Assembly (NCBI GenBank): GCA_947488175.1
Contig: CANKYO010000007.1
Span: forward strand, 124,001-188,000
DNA from: an uncultured Paracoccaceae bacterium
Lineage (GTDB): Bacteria; Pseudomonadota; Alphaproteobacteria; Rhodobacterales; Rhodobacteraceae
Length of the DNA: 64,000 nt
Direction: 5' to 3'
A program made the position numbers and the translations under genes. This document shows, one piece after another, positions 1 through 8,955 of this stretch. Every line of letters starts with the position of its first letter. Within the stretch, counting starts at the first letter, position 1. Under the pieces are notes generated by a model that ran no database searches, had not been told where the DNA came from, and saw only the letters and a list, made by a program, of their open reading frames with translations.

Positions 1-200
1 GCACCTTTGCACCTGACCGCAATCTGGTGCTTGGTCCCGATGCGAACGATGAAAACTTCATCTGGTGCGCCGGGCAAGGCGGCTATGGGATGCAATCGGC
101 CCCGGGCGCCAGCCAGTTGCTCGCCGATATCATCGGCGGCAGACAGCCCAGCATCGACGCGGCCACAGTCGCGGCATTGTCGCCGGCCCGGTTTGCATGA
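1..200 (+). CDS. FAD-dependent oxidoreductase, C-terminal end only (partial)
   Basis: Open frame entering from the left edge (frame begins at base 3) and ending in TGA at 198-200. About 65 residues are visible, including FIWCAGQGGYGMQSAPG, which resembles the C-terminal FAD/substrate-closing segment of the D-amino-acid oxidase / glycine oxidase (DAO) fold family. The GQGGYG stretch with a following helix (ASQLLADIIGG) is typical of that end. The substrate cannot be told from this fragment. The stop overlaps the next gene's ATG (ATGA), so the two are probably cotranscribed. Confidence 0.7.
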   Translation, partial: TFAPDRNLVLGPDANDENFIWCAGQGGYGMQSAPGASQLLADIIGGRQPSIDAATVAALSPARFA

Positions 201-916
201 CCGACCGACGGAACGATCACGGCCAACCCATTGGCCCGGACGTGCCCGGCTGGACCGGTTGCGCCCCGATCCCCCGCACCGCGATGCAGGGGCAATACTG
301 CGACGTGGTGCCACTCGAAACCAGCCATTCGGCAGACCTGCACACCGCCTACAGCGCCGATAAAACCGGCGCGCTCTGGACCTACATGCCAACCGGCCCT
401 TTTGGCTCGCTGGCGGAGGTCACTGATTGGGTCAAAGCATGCAGCCAATCCACCGACCCGCTCTTCTTTGCCATTATCGACAAACGAAACAGCAAGGCCA
501 TCGGAGTCGCCAGCTTCCTGCGTATGGACCCCGCCAACGGCGTGGCAGAAGTCGGCTACATCGCCTTTTCCCCAGCCCTTCAGAAAACACCCATGGCAAC
601 CGAAGCGATGTATCTGATGATGCGCCGGGTGCTCGGTGAACTGGGCTACCGGCGCTATGAATGGAAATGTGATGCGCTCAATGCCGCTTCACAGGCGGCG
701 GCAAAACGACTGGGTTTCAGCTACGAAGGCACCTTCCGGCAGGCAATCGTCTACAAAGGGCGGAACCGGGACACAGCGTGGTTTTCGATCATCGACAAGG
801 ACTGGCCACGCATCCAAACGGCCTTCGAAAACTGGCTGGCGCCCGACAATTTCGACGATAATGGCTTACAGCGCCAACGCCTGAACGCGCTGATGCCTGA
901 CGACCTGCAGGCCTAG
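197..916 (+). CDS. GNAT family N-acetyltransferase (RimJ/RimL type)
   Basis: Predicted acyl-CoA-dependent N-acetyltransferase of 239 residues. The start ATG at 197 overlaps the preceding stop (ATGA), which suggests translational coupling; the open frame extends further upstream but only inside the previous gene. The core reads as the RimJ/RimL-like branch: a beta strand with AIGVASFLRMDP, then GVAEVGYIAFSPALQ, a TEAMYLMMRRVLGELGYRR helix and the terminal NAASQAAAKRLGFSYEGTFR segment, the usual acetyl-CoA-proximal NxxSxxxxxxxGF motif. The target (small amine or protein N-terminus) cannot be inferred. Confidence 0.88.
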   Translation: MTDRRNDHGQPIGPDVPGWTGCAPIPRTAMQGQYCDVVPLETSHSADLHTAYSADKTGALWTYMPTGPFGSLAEVTDWVKACSQSTDPLFFAIIDKRNSKAIGVASFLRMDPANGVAEVGYIAFSPALQKTPMATEAMYLMMRRVLGELGYRRYEWKCDALNAASQAAAKRLGFSYEGTFRQAIVYKGRNRDTAWFSIIDKDWPRIQTAFENWLAPDNFDDNGLQRQRLNALMPDDLQA

Positions 917-968
917 GCAACATCACTGGCCACTTCACAAGCGGCGCACATGATACCATGTTCTCCAT

Positions 969-1277
969 ATGACACAGGACAGCGAGAAACGCACACGCCG
1001 ACGTTTTGACCGCCAGTTTCACCAACTGGCCCGCTTCGCGCCGTGGATCGAGAAACTGCGCAGCCCCGGCTGGGCACTCGCGCGGGCGGCTGTCGGCTTG
1101 CTTTTCATCATCGCCGGCTTTTTGGGTTTTCTGCCGATTCTTGGCTTTTGGATGATCCCGTTGGGGCTTGTTCTGCTCGCAATCGACATCCCCGCGCTGC
1201 AGGCCCCCGTTTCGTCCGCAATCATTCGCGGGCGCCGCCGGCTCAGCACGCTGCGACGAAACCGGAACGGTCGCTAA
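969..1277 (+). CDS. Small membrane protein, PGPGW-type
   Basis: 102-residue protein with a basic N-terminus (about residues 1-35), two hydrophobic segments (about 40-80) and a basic, arginine-rich tail. The pattern GFLPILGFWMIPLGLVLL followed by a DxP is that of the small PGPGW transmembrane family, whose biochemical role is unknown. It ends 3 bases before the converging gene at 1281. Both termini are strongly positive, which favours a hairpin topology with both ends in the cytoplasm. Confidence 0.7.
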   Translation: MTQDSEKRTRRRFDRQFHQLARFAPWIEKLRSPGWALARAAVGLLFIIAGFLGFLPILGFWMIPLGLVLLAIDIPALQAPVSSAIIRGRRRLSTLRRNRNGR

Positions 1278-1280
1278 AAT

Positions 1281-1571
1281 CTAAACCTGATGAAACCGCA
1301 ACGGCTTGCTGTCTTCACGGATCACCACACCCTTGGCCTCCAGATCAAGCTGCACACATTTCTGCCACCAACCCGACGTGGCCCCGCCCGGAAACAGATG
1401 CTCCGGCAAATGCGCTTGTGCGGCCCCTTTCGATTCCTTTGCCGTCATACCGGGCGCGGCTCGAGGCAAAGTGGCCAACATGGCCGCCTTCATCGCCTCG
1501 TATTTTGCCCGATCCACCCGACTGACCCGCCCGGGTGTGTTGATATTCTCAACCTCGATTTTGTCGTCCAT
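1281..1571 (-). CDS. Conserved small protein, possibly DUF6958-like
   Basis: 96-residue soluble protein without signal or membrane segment. It starts MDDKIEVENINTPG and has a conserved-looking RVDRAKYEAMKAAML helix and a central LPEHLFPGGATSGWWQK stretch. I associate this pattern with a small domain of unknown function (DUF6958) from memory only. A GGAG Shine-Dalgarno lies 6 bases before the ATG. The gene sits just upstream of a 26-base palindrome and shares its strand with the GcvT-type dehydrogenase that precedes it, so it may be the last gene of that transcript. Confidence 0.65.
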   Translation of the reverse strand: MDDKIEVENINTPGRVSRVDRAKYEAMKAAMLATLPRAAPGMTAKESKGAAQAHLPEHLFPGGATSGWWQKCVQLDLEAKGVVIREDSKPLRFHQV

Positions 1572-1582
1572 CAGAGTCTCCG

Positions 1583-1608
1583 GTAAGATGGGTTTAAACC
1601 CATCTTAC
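1583..1608. repeat. Perfect 26-base intergenic palindrome
   Basis: The left arm GTAAGATGGGTTT is followed immediately by its exact reverse complement. It fills half of the 50-base gap between two minus-strand genes. In RNA it would form a 10-12 bp stem with a small TTAA-type loop. No T-run follows on the minus strand, so a classical terminator is unlikely. A REP-like mRNA 3'-end stabiliser or a dispersed palindromic repeat is more plausible. Confidence 0.85.
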
Positions 1609-1621
1609 GTTGTGGCCGCTG

Positions 1622-4117
1622 TCAACCATCAGCCCTGATCGTGGCGTTCTTGGGGTCGTAGGGGCTGTCCTCGACAATCTCAGCATTCCACAACTGATCC
1701 AGCATCTTGACCTGCAACTTGGTTCCCACCTCGGCGAGCGCAGGTTTAACATAGCCCATGCCAATCGACTTTTCGAACGCCACCGAATACCCGCCGGATG
1801 TCAGACGCCCTACCCGATTGCCGTCCATATCATAAAGCGCCTCGCGGCCCCACGGGTCCGCGTCATCTGGTCCGTCAATCAGCAGTGTGACGCATTTCGA
1901 CCGGATCCCCTTGGCCTCCATCGCGGCCTTGCCATGGAAATCCTTGGACAGATCGACGAACCTTGGCAAATCCGCCTCCAGCGGCGTCGCATCCCGGCCC
2001 AACTCGGTCCCAAACGCGCGATAGCTCTTTTCCTGCCGCAACCAGTTCTGCGCGCGGGCACCAACCAGCTTCATCCCATGCGGCTCTCCTGCCTTCTCAA
2101 GCAGGTCGAACAGATAGTTCTGCATCTCGATCGGGTGATGCAATTCCCAGCCCAACTCACCGGTATAGGCCACACGGATCGCATTCACCGGGCACATCCC
2201 CAACTCGATCTGCTTGGCCGACAGCCACGGAAACCGCTTGTTCGACAGGGCCGTCGCCGGGTCCGCATCCTTGATCACCTCGTTCAGGACATCCCGTGAT
2301 TTCGGCCCGGCAATCGCAAACACACCCCATTGCGTCGTCACATCCTGCTCGTTGATCCGGCCAAACTCGGCCTCTTTCTCCATGACCGCCTTGTAAAGGT
2401 AATCCTGATCATAGGCATGCCATGCCCCAGCAGAGACCAGATAGTAATCATCCTCCGCCAGCCGCACGATGGTATATTCGGTCCGTGTCGTCCCATGCGA
2501 CGTCAGCGCATAGGTCAGATTGATCCGGCCCACCTTCGGCAGCTTGTTCGTCGTGAACCAATCAAGGAAAGCCGTCGCCCCCGGCCCGCTGATCCGGTGC
2601 TTGGTGAACGCGGTCGCGTCGATCAGGCCAACGCCTTCACGGATGGCCTTCGCCTCTTCGACAGCATATTGCCACCAGCCACCGCGCCGGAACGACCGGC
2701 TCGCCTTGTCGTCAAATCCCGCAGGCGCATAGTAATTCGGGCGCTCCCACCCGTTCACAAAGCCGAACTGCGCGCCACGCTCTTTCTGCCGGTCATAGGC
2801 GGGCGAGGTGCGCAGGGGGCGACAGGCCGGCCGTTCTTCATCCGGGTGATGCAGAATATAGACGTGGTCGTAACATTCCTCGTTCTTGCGCGCGGCAAAC
2901 TCGGTCGTCATCCAGTCGCCGTAACGCTTGGGGTCAAGGCTGGCCATGTCGATCTCGGCCTCGCCCTCCACCATCATCTGCGCCAGATAATACCCCGTGC
3001 CACCGGCAGCCGTGATGCCGAACGAGAACCCTTCCGCCAGCCACATATTCGTCAGCCCCGGCGCAGGTCCCACCAGCGGATTGCCATCCGGTGTATAACA
3101 GATCGGCCCGTTGAAATCGTCCTTCAGCCCGCTGTCCTCGCAAGACGGAATGCGATGGATCATCGCCATATACTGGGCCTCGATCCGCTCCAGATCGAGC
3201 GGGAAGAGGTCCGCTCGGAAACTGTCCGGCACACCATATTCGAAACAGGCAGGCGCACCCTTTTCATAGACGCCCAATATCCAGCCACCACGCTCCTCGC
3301 GGACATAGGATTGCGCGTCGGCATCGCGCACAACAGGGTGCTCCACATTCCCCTCCGCCCGGAACTTCACCAGCGCAGGATCCTGATCCATCACAATGAA
3401 CTGATGCTCAACCGGGATTGCCGGGATCTTGATGCCCAGCTTCTTCGCTGTGGTCTGGGCATGGTTGCCCGACGCGGTGACAACATGTTCGGCGGTAACG
3501 ACAATCTGCTCGTCAGAGGGGACCAGATTGCCCCCCTTCTCGACCATCTTGGTGCAGGTGACCTCCCACGCGTCACCATTCCAGTGAAACGCATCCGCCT
3601 GCCATTTCCGTTCGATCATCACACCGCGCTGGCGGGCACCCTTGGCCATCGCCTGCGTCACATCCGCCGGGTTAATGTAGCCATCCGTGTTGTGATAGAG
3701 CGCACCTTTCAGATCATCGGTGTTGATCAGCGGCCACTTCGCCTTGATCTCATCCGGGGTCATCAAGACGTAAGGCACATGGCAGGTCTCGGCGGTAGTG
3801 GCATAAAGCATATACTCGTCCATCCGCTCTTGCGTCTGGGCCATGCGCAGGTTGCCCACAACGGCGAACCCCGCATTCAGGCCCGTTTCAGCCTCCAGCC
3901 TCTTGTAGAAATCGACTGAGTATTTGTGGATATGGGTTGTCGCAAAAGACATGTTGAACAGGGGCAGCAGACCGGCGGCGTGCCATGTGGACCCGGATGT
4001 CAGCTCATCGCGTTCCAGCAGCATCACATCGTCCCAACCGGCCTTGGCCAGATGGTAGGCAATCGATGTACCCACCGCGCCACCACCGACAACCAATGCT
4101 TTGACCTGCGTTTTCAT
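1622..4117 (-). CDS. GcvT-type FAD-dependent dehydrogenase (dimethylglycine/sarcosine dehydrogenase-like)
   Basis: Predicted FAD- and tetrahydrofolate-linked N-demethylase of 831 residues. The N-terminal FAD oxidoreductase domain (about 1-400) has VVGGGAVGTSIAYHLAKAG and the STWHAAG motif, whose histidine carries covalent FAD in the dimethylglycine/sarcosine dehydrogenase family. An FAO_M-like linker follows, then a GcvT aminomethyltransferase-like domain (about 460-831) with YTGELGWELH. The start is set at the ATG at 4117 because GGGAG lies about 9 bases upstream and the FAD fold begins right after; the frame stays open to 4189. Family members demethylate dimethylglycine, sarcosine or related methylamines; the exact substrate is not resolved. 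Confidence 0.88.
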   Translation of the reverse strand: MKTQVKALVVGGGAVGTSIAYHLAKAGWDDVMLLERDELTSGSTWHAAGLLPLFNMSFATTHIHKYSVDFYKRLEAETGLNAGFAVVGNLRMAQTQERMDEYMLYATTAETCHVPYVLMTPDEIKAKWPLINTDDLKGALYHNTDGYINPADVTQAMAKGARQRGVMIERKWQADAFHWNGDAWEVTCTKMVEKGGNLVPSDEQIVVTAEHVVTASGNHAQTTAKKLGIKIPAIPVEHQFIVMDQDPALVKFRAEGNVEHPVVRDADAQSYVREERGGWILGVYEKGAPACFEYGVPDSFRADLFPLDLERIEAQYMAMIHRIPSCEDSGLKDDFNGPICYTPDGNPLVGPAPGLTNMWLAEGFSFGITAAGGTGYYLAQMMVEGEAEIDMASLDPKRYGDWMTTEFAARKNEECYDHVYILHHPDEERPACRPLRTSPAYDRQKERGAQFGFVNGWERPNYYAPAGFDDKASRSFRRGGWWQYAVEEAKAIREGVGLIDATAFTKHRISGPGATAFLDWFTTNKLPKVGRINLTYALTSHGTTRTEYTIVRLAEDDYYLVSAGAWHAYDQDYLYKAVMEKEAEFGRINEQDVTTQWGVFAIAGPKSRDVLNEVIKDADPATALSNKRFPWLSAKQIELGMCPVNAIRVAYTGELGWELHHPIEMQNYLFDLLEKAGEPHGMKLVGARAQNWLRQEKSYRAFGTELGRDATPLEADLPRFVDLSKDFHGKAAMEAKGIRSKCVTLLIDGPDDADPWGREALYDMDGNRVGRLTSGGYSVAFEKSIGMGYVKPALAEVGTKLQVKMLDQLWNAEIVEDSPYDPKNATIRADG

Positions 4118-4240
4118 GACGACGACTCCCTGCGTTCCTTGCCCATAATCTGCGCGAAAGCACGAGGCGGCGAAAGAACCAGCCGACATGTTGTCAGCCG
4201 ATTGCGACAGTGCGGGTCGGAACGCCGGGAAAGCCGGGTG

Positions 4241-5194
4241 TCAGTTGCCGCCAATCGTGCAGCGGCGCACGCCATTTTCCACACGGCAGTTGTTGTTTTT
4301 GTCTCCAGGGCGGCGAACCGTCGGCGCAAGAGGTGCTGCTGCCGGTTCTGCAGGTTCGGTGGCAGCAACAGGCGCTGGTGAGGCTGGTGACGCGGCACCT
4401 GCTCCAGGCTCAATGGCAGTCAGCGTGGGCAAGGTCGCGTCCACAGTTTCAACCGGTTCCATCAGCATCGCGTTCAGGCTGCCGAAATTGACCTTTGCCA
4501 GCAGTTCAAGAACGGCCTCATCATGGGCATTGGTCTGCACCGAAACATCAACTTGCTTGCCCAGATGCCCCCTGAAACGGCGACCCTCGGGCGATTCCTC
4601 AATCGGCGCGACCCGAAACGGCACCCCTTGCACCGTTGCGAATGGTTCATCCATGAAACCGATCGTGTTCATCATATTGTCCTGGACCGAAGACAGAATG
4701 CCGCCGCTCAAACCGCGATACATCCGCTCAGACCGGAAGGTCAGGGTCAGGATCATGATGTCATCACCGCGGGTCAGCGTGATCCGTTCTTGATCGACAT
4801 TGCGCGCCTGCTGGGCCTGTACTTGCTGAAATCCGGGATCGGCCTCCAGCAACGCGTTCAACTCGGCCTCCTTGATCTCAAATTCTGTCAATTCCCGCGG
4901 GGGGATCTGCGCCATCCGGTCAAAATCAGCCTGCTCAAACGGGGCAATCTGCCAACCGCCCAAAAACCCCGGAAGTGCTGCAGCCAGCGTCGGTGGTGGC
5001 GCGGATCTGGGATCAATATCAGCCGTCGTCTGTGAAACACGGCCCGGTATCTCTAACAGATAACCGGCAAAGTTCATCTGCGCACCGTCCTCGGCACGTT
5101 TCTGCGTATATGAGACGTAATCAAGCCCCATAACCATACCCAGTCCGGCCACAAGAAGAATGATTGGCGATGCGGTCACGAAAAAGCGGTTCAC
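4241..5194 (-). CDS. Membrane-anchored protein of unknown function
   Basis: 317 residues from a GTG start at 5194, preceded by AGGAG at a 7-base spacing; an in-frame TTG at 5212 has no better site. An N-terminal hydrophobic anchor (about 8-25) leads to an extracytoplasmic alpha/beta domain with no family I recognise. An Ala/Pro-rich linker (about 265-300) and a short C-terminal end containing two cysteines (CRVENGVRRC) follow. A disulphide-closed tail after a flexible linker suggests binding at the cell envelope. It has the same overall plan (TM anchor, globular region, proline-rich stretch) as the protein at 6029-7111. Confidence 0.7.
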   Translation of the reverse strand: MNRFFVTASPIILLVAGLGMVMGLDYVSYTQKRAEDGAQMNFAGYLLEIPGRVSQTTADIDPRSAPPPTLAAALPGFLGGWQIAPFEQADFDRMAQIPPRELTEFEIKEAELNALLEADPGFQQVQAQQARNVDQERITLTRGDDIMILTLTFRSERMYRGLSGGILSSVQDNMMNTIGFMDEPFATVQGVPFRVAPIEESPEGRRFRGHLGKQVDVSVQTNAHDEAVLELLAKVNFGSLNAMLMEPVETVDATLPTLTAIEPGAGAASPASPAPVAATEPAEPAAAPLAPTVRRPGDKNNNCRVENGVRRCTIGGN

Positions 5195-5361
5195 GATGCG
5201 GCTCCTGCTCAAGAATCAATGCGTTGGCGCACTATCCCAGAACAGGTGGCTACAACTTTGGCGCGTTGCGGGCAACAGATGGGCAAATCGCAGGGTCAGG
5301 GTTTCCTCACTGGACGGAAAGCAAGGCAAAACGGTCTAATTCCGGGCAGGAGGTTTTTCAA

Positions 5362-6018
5362 ATGACTGCATTTTCAATACGTGACGCGGCAATTCTGGCC
5401 GAAGCAAGCTACACCCCCGGTGCAATCAGGCAACCTGCCATCATGCATTCCTGCGCCCATGATGACGTGCAGGCGCATATGCTGGAAGGCAACATCCTGC
5501 TCCTGCCCGGATCCAACTCAATCAGCGATTACAAGAACTTCAACCTGCGCCCGATCCGGCTCGGGCGCAGGAAACTGCGGATGGATGACAACAAGGCCGA
5601 AACGGGCGCATCCGGCACCGTCTGGCATCAGGGCTTTCTCGCCTACGCGTCCGAGATTTTTCATTGGCTGATCCAGAAGGGCACGGCGCCAAATTTCATC
5701 ATCGGGCATTCCCTGGGGGCCGCGGCGGCACAAATCCTCGCCAAAAGCTACAACGTCCCCGCCATCGGGTTTGCCGCGCCGCGCCCGAAATTCTCGCGCG
5801 GGCCGGTCAAACATCACAGGCAATGCCTGCTAATCAACCGCAATGACGATATCGTGCCGCGCCTGCCCACCAGTTTCTTTCACATGGGCCAGGTCAAAAA
5901 ACTGTCCCCGGCGGTCAAACGGGCGCTGCCGGCCCATTCGATGAAACAGTACCGGGCGATCGTGGACGAAGCGCAGGCAAGTGGTGCACTGCCAGATAAA
6001 TGGGCAGGCGGGGCCTGA
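5362..6018 (+). CDS. Lipase (class 3)-like alpha/beta hydrolase
   Basis: 218-residue cytoplasmic protein with an AGGAGG Shine-Dalgarno 8 bases before the ATG at 5362. The nucleophile elbow IIGHSLGAAAAQILA (about residues 113-127) gives the GxSxG serine, and IGFAAPRPKF plus NRNDDIVPRLP supply the expected acidic loop of class 3 lipases. A candidate histidine is in LPAHSMKQY. No signal peptide is visible. The gene is divergent from the membrane protein at 4241-5194 and convergent with the next gene, so it is probably its own transcription unit. The ester substrate is unknown. Confidence 0.82.
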   Translation: MTAFSIRDAAILAEASYTPGAIRQPAIMHSCAHDDVQAHMLEGNILLLPGSNSISDYKNFNLRPIRLGRRKLRMDDNKAETGASGTVWHQGFLAYASEIFHWLIQKGTAPNFIIGHSLGAAAAQILAKSYNVPAIGFAAPRPKFSRGPVKHHRQCLLINRNDDIVPRLPTSFFHMGQVKKLSPAVKRALPAHSMKQYRAIVDEAQASGALPDKWAGGA

Positions 6019-6028
6019 TCCCAGCGGA

Positions 6029-7111
6029 TCAGGGGAGCTGAGACACCAACGCCAGCACTTCGGGCGCAATGTCATCCCGCAGCGACAGATAATCCAACAA
6101 GTCCGCCTGCGTCGTGTCCGGCCGCGCCACTTGGGTCAGGATGAACGCTTCTGTCTGGCTCCAGGCACGATCCCCCTTCAGCAGGCGGACCGCCGCAAAA
6201 CGGGCTGAGACCTCCGGTGTGGGTTGGCCCAGCACAGCCATCATCGCAACGGTGGGCGCAACAAGGTCGGGAAAGCGCGCCTGCAGACCGGCCATGTCAG
6301 ATATCTCACCAGCACGGACACGCTCCAGCACATCACGATCAAGCGCGGTCAGCGTTACACCGCTTTGCAGCGCGCGATAGGCCAGCAACGCAGGCGCTGG
6401 TGGCGGCGGGGTCTGGGACAGCGGGCCATCAGCTGCGGGCACAAAACCCCCGTCAGGTACGATCCGCACATCAGGTTCGGGCAGGCGCTCATTCAGGGCG
6501 GCAATATCCAGGCTGTCAAAGATCGACGCGACAAAGGCATCACTGGCATTAGTCAAAACCGTGATCTCCACCGTTTCGGGGCCGTCCGGATCGCCAAGGT
6601 TCACAACAAAGTGGCGGTAGCTCACCGGTTCCTGATCAGGCGCGCGCTCCGGGGCCGGTTGCAAGATCACGTCAACCCCGGCCACCGTGCCAAAAACATC
6701 CGGCTCGATCTCAGGCTCAGGGTTGGGCTCGGCAAGACCCAACTGGCTGGCAAGGGTCTGGGGCGGGGCAACATATGGGGCGCGATGCAAACTTAACGCG
6801 ACGCGCTCCTCTCCTTTGACAAAGACCTGGGCCACCCCATCGTCGATCCCACCGGCAGAGGCTTCGAACCGGCGCAGCAATTCATTGGTCGGGTCGGTCA
6901 CCTCTGGATCAAGGTTAAACGCGCGCCCGGTCAGCGCCATACCTTGCGCCGCATCGTAATCAACAACATCAACCCCCGCCGGGGCCACAATCTCAACGGC
7001 GGCCAGGCTCTTGTTCGCCAGATAATCATCCAGCCCCTGTTTGAACAAATACAAGGAAAGGGCAGCAAGCCCGGCCAGCAACACCCCCACTACAGGCAGC
7101 ATGATCTTCAT
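6029..7111 (-). CDS. Membrane-anchored proline-rich protein of unknown function
   Basis: 360 residues from the ATG at 7111 (AAGGA 8 bases upstream). A single N-terminal transmembrane segment (about 4-24) is followed by an extracytoplasmic region with acidic/proline-rich stretches (NPEPEIEPD, QTPPPPAPA) and a C-terminal helical part rich in Leu/Arg/Asp. I do not recognise a domain. The plan resembles the protein encoded at 4241-5194. A longer reading to 7318 is possible but would add a low-quality N-terminus before the anchor. Confidence 0.7.
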   Translation of the reverse strand: MKIMLPVVGVLLAGLAALSLYLFKQGLDDYLANKSLAAVEIVAPAGVDVVDYDAAQGMALTGRAFNLDPEVTDPTNELLRRFEASAGGIDDGVAQVFVKGEERVALSLHRAPYVAPPQTLASQLGLAEPNPEPEIEPDVFGTVAGVDVILQPAPERAPDQEPVSYRHFVVNLGDPDGPETVEITVLTNASDAFVASIFDSLDIAALNERLPEPDVRIVPDGGFVPAADGPLSQTPPPPAPALLAYRALQSGVTLTALDRDVLERVRAGEISDMAGLQARFPDLVAPTVAMMAVLGQPTPEVSARFAAVRLLKGDRAWSQTEAFILTQVARPDTTQADLLDYLSLRDDIAPEVLALVSQLP

Positions 7112-7268
7112 CGGGATGTCCTTTGCTCGGTCATTCGGTTGCAGCCATTCTGGGGCATGTCTTGGCAATGTCCACGCCGTATGCACAATCGCTTCGCTAA
7201 CGTGCGTCCACAACAACGGTCGGCATGACGGGCCTTCCAAGCCTAAAGGCACACTAGGCGGCGTCTGC

Positions 7269-8255
7269 CTATAGCATGCTAGGAACAACAAGATCGGGGG
7301 GACGGTGACCATCCTCAAAGGTTTTGATATTCACGATCACCTTCTCACCCATCTCGATCCGGCCTTCCAGCGTGGCCGATCCCATATGGGGCAACAGGAT
7401 CGCATTGGGTAGTTCTTTCAGGCGCGGGTTGATCAGATGACCGCGCTCAAACACATCCAGCCCGGCACCGGCAATCTCGCCCGCGCGCAACATCCGGGTC
7501 AGGGCGTTTTCATCAATCACCTCACCACGGGACGTGTTCACGATTACCGCACTCGGTTTCATCAGCTTCAGCCGACGGGCGTTCATCAAATGAAAGGTCG
7601 ACGGGGTATGCGGGCAGTTGATCGACAGGATATCGACACGGGCCACCATCTGATCAAGGCTTTCCCAATATGTCGCCTCCAACTCCTCCTCCACCTCGGG
7701 GCGCAGACGCTTGCGATTGTGGTAATGCACCTGCATCCCGAACACGGCGGCACGGCGGGCCACGGCCTGCCCGATGCGGCCCATGCCCAAAATCCCCAAC
7801 CGGCGGCCCTTGATACGACCACCCATCATCGCCGTGGGTGACCAGCCCTGCCAGTCATTCGACTGGGCCAGCCGCAACCCTTCGGCCAGACGGCGGGTCA
7901 CACCCAGGATCAGGGCCATGACCATATCGGCGGTATCTTCCGTCACCACGCCCGGCGTATTGGACACATGTATGCCCCGCTGGCGGGCGGTAGACACATC
8001 AATATTGTCCACCCCTGCCCCATAATTGGCAATCAGCTTCAACCTCTCACCGGCACGGCCCAGCAGTTTGGCGTCGATATGATCGGTGATCGTGGACACC
8101 AGCACATCAGCCTGCCCCATTGCATCGGCCAGCTGATCAGTTGTCATCGGCGTGTCGTCGTCGCGCAATTCCACGTCGAAAAGCTCTTTCATCCGGGTCT
8201 CAACCGCCTCGGGCAACCGTCGCGTCACAACAACACTTAATCGCTTACCTGGCAT
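7269..8255 (-). CDS. D-isomer-specific 2-hydroxyacid dehydrogenase (glyoxylate/hydroxypyruvate reductase type)
   Basis: 328-residue NAD(P)-dependent oxidoreductase. The substrate domain flanks a Rossmann core with LGILGMGRIGQAVARR (GxGxxG, about 154-169). Catalytic residues of the family are visible: Arg in NTSRGEVIDE, Glu in the following LDVFERG region, and His in LLPHMGSAT. NYGAGVDNID is the conserved substrate-loop motif. The length matches GyaR-like glyoxylate reductases. It is the first gene of a minus-strand run, divergent from the SH3 gene at 8366. Reduction of glyoxylate or hydroxypyruvate is the likely role; other 2-keto acids are possible. Confidence 0.87.
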   Translation of the reverse strand: MPGKRLSVVVTRRLPEAVETRMKELFDVELRDDDTPMTTDQLADAMGQADVLVSTITDHIDAKLLGRAGERLKLIANYGAGVDNIDVSTARQRGIHVSNTPGVVTEDTADMVMALILGVTRRLAEGLRLAQSNDWQGWSPTAMMGGRIKGRRLGILGMGRIGQAVARRAAVFGMQVHYHNRKRLRPEVEEELEATYWESLDQMVARVDILSINCPHTPSTFHLMNARRLKLMKPSAVIVNTSRGEVIDENALTRMLRAGEIAGAGLDVFERGHLINPRLKELPNAILLPHMGSATLEGRIEMGEKVIVNIKTFEDGHRPPDLVVPSML

Positions 8256-8365
8256 ATCCGGGCCTCCCGTGGCTTTTCAAAACGCAGCTTTGATGGCAGG
8301 TTGCGCCAAAGGGATGCGCAGCACAAGAACCGCGCACCACAAAAAAGAGCAGACAAGGGCAAACA

Positions 8366-8893
8366 ATGCGTAGATGGGTGCAGTGGTTCCGCGTGATCCG
8401 GACGGCAGCAATTGCCGTGGTGATTTGCACAAGTGTCGGGCACGCCCAGCAGACCGAAGCGCCGACCCTTGGCCCAGAAACCAACCTGCCCCTGCCGCGC
8501 TTTGTCTCGCTCAAGGCAGCCGAGGCCAATGTGCGCCGGGGCCCCTCACTGTCCCACCGGATCGACTGGGTCTTCCAGCGGCGGAACATGCCGCTGCAGG
8601 TCATTGCGGAATACGGGCACTGGCGGCGGGTGATTGACCGCGACGGACAAGGCGGCTGGGTCCATTACACCATGCTGTCAGGTGCGCGGACCGTGCTGAT
8701 CAACGGTGACACGACCGCTCTGCGATCCCGACCTGATCCGAATGCCCTTGAAAACGCCATGCTGGAACCCGGCGTGATCGCGCGATTGGGGCGATGCGAC
8801 CCCGACTGGTGCCGCCTGACCGCTGGCGGCTACAAAGGCTGGGTGCCCAAGACCGACCTCTGGGGTGTGGCAGCGGGTGAGATCAGGGATTGA
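8366..8893 (+). CDS. Secreted SH3-domain protein
   Basis: 175 residues with a clear Sec signal peptide (hydrophobic segment about 12-26, cleavage after GHA). Two bacterial SH3-like repeats follow: the first with EANVRRGPSLSHRIDW and GQGGWVHYTML, the second with ALRSRPDPNALENAML and YKGWVPKTDLWG. Such domains commonly bind peptidoglycan or mediate contacts in the envelope. Length and plan agree with the alphaproteobacterial SH3_4 family. It is the first of three same-strand genes. Confidence 0.82.
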   Translation: MRRWVQWFRVIRTAAIAVVICTSVGHAQQTEAPTLGPETNLPLPRFVSLKAAEANVRRGPSLSHRIDWVFQRRNMPLQVIAEYGHWRRVIDRDGQGGWVHYTMLSGARTVLINGDTTALRSRPDPNALENAMLEPGVIARLGRCDPDWCRLTAGGYKGWVPKTDLWGVAAGEIRD

Positions 8894-8955
8894 TGGCGGC
8901 GGCCAATTTCATCCGGTTTCATCCAACATAATCCGGCAGACCCAGAGGAGACCAC

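Noticed and set aside
2330..3919. Long open frame on the plus strand opposite the GcvT-type dehydrogenase
   Set aside because: Arginine/histidine-rich translation without family signatures, caused by GC-biased codons of the real minus-strand gene.
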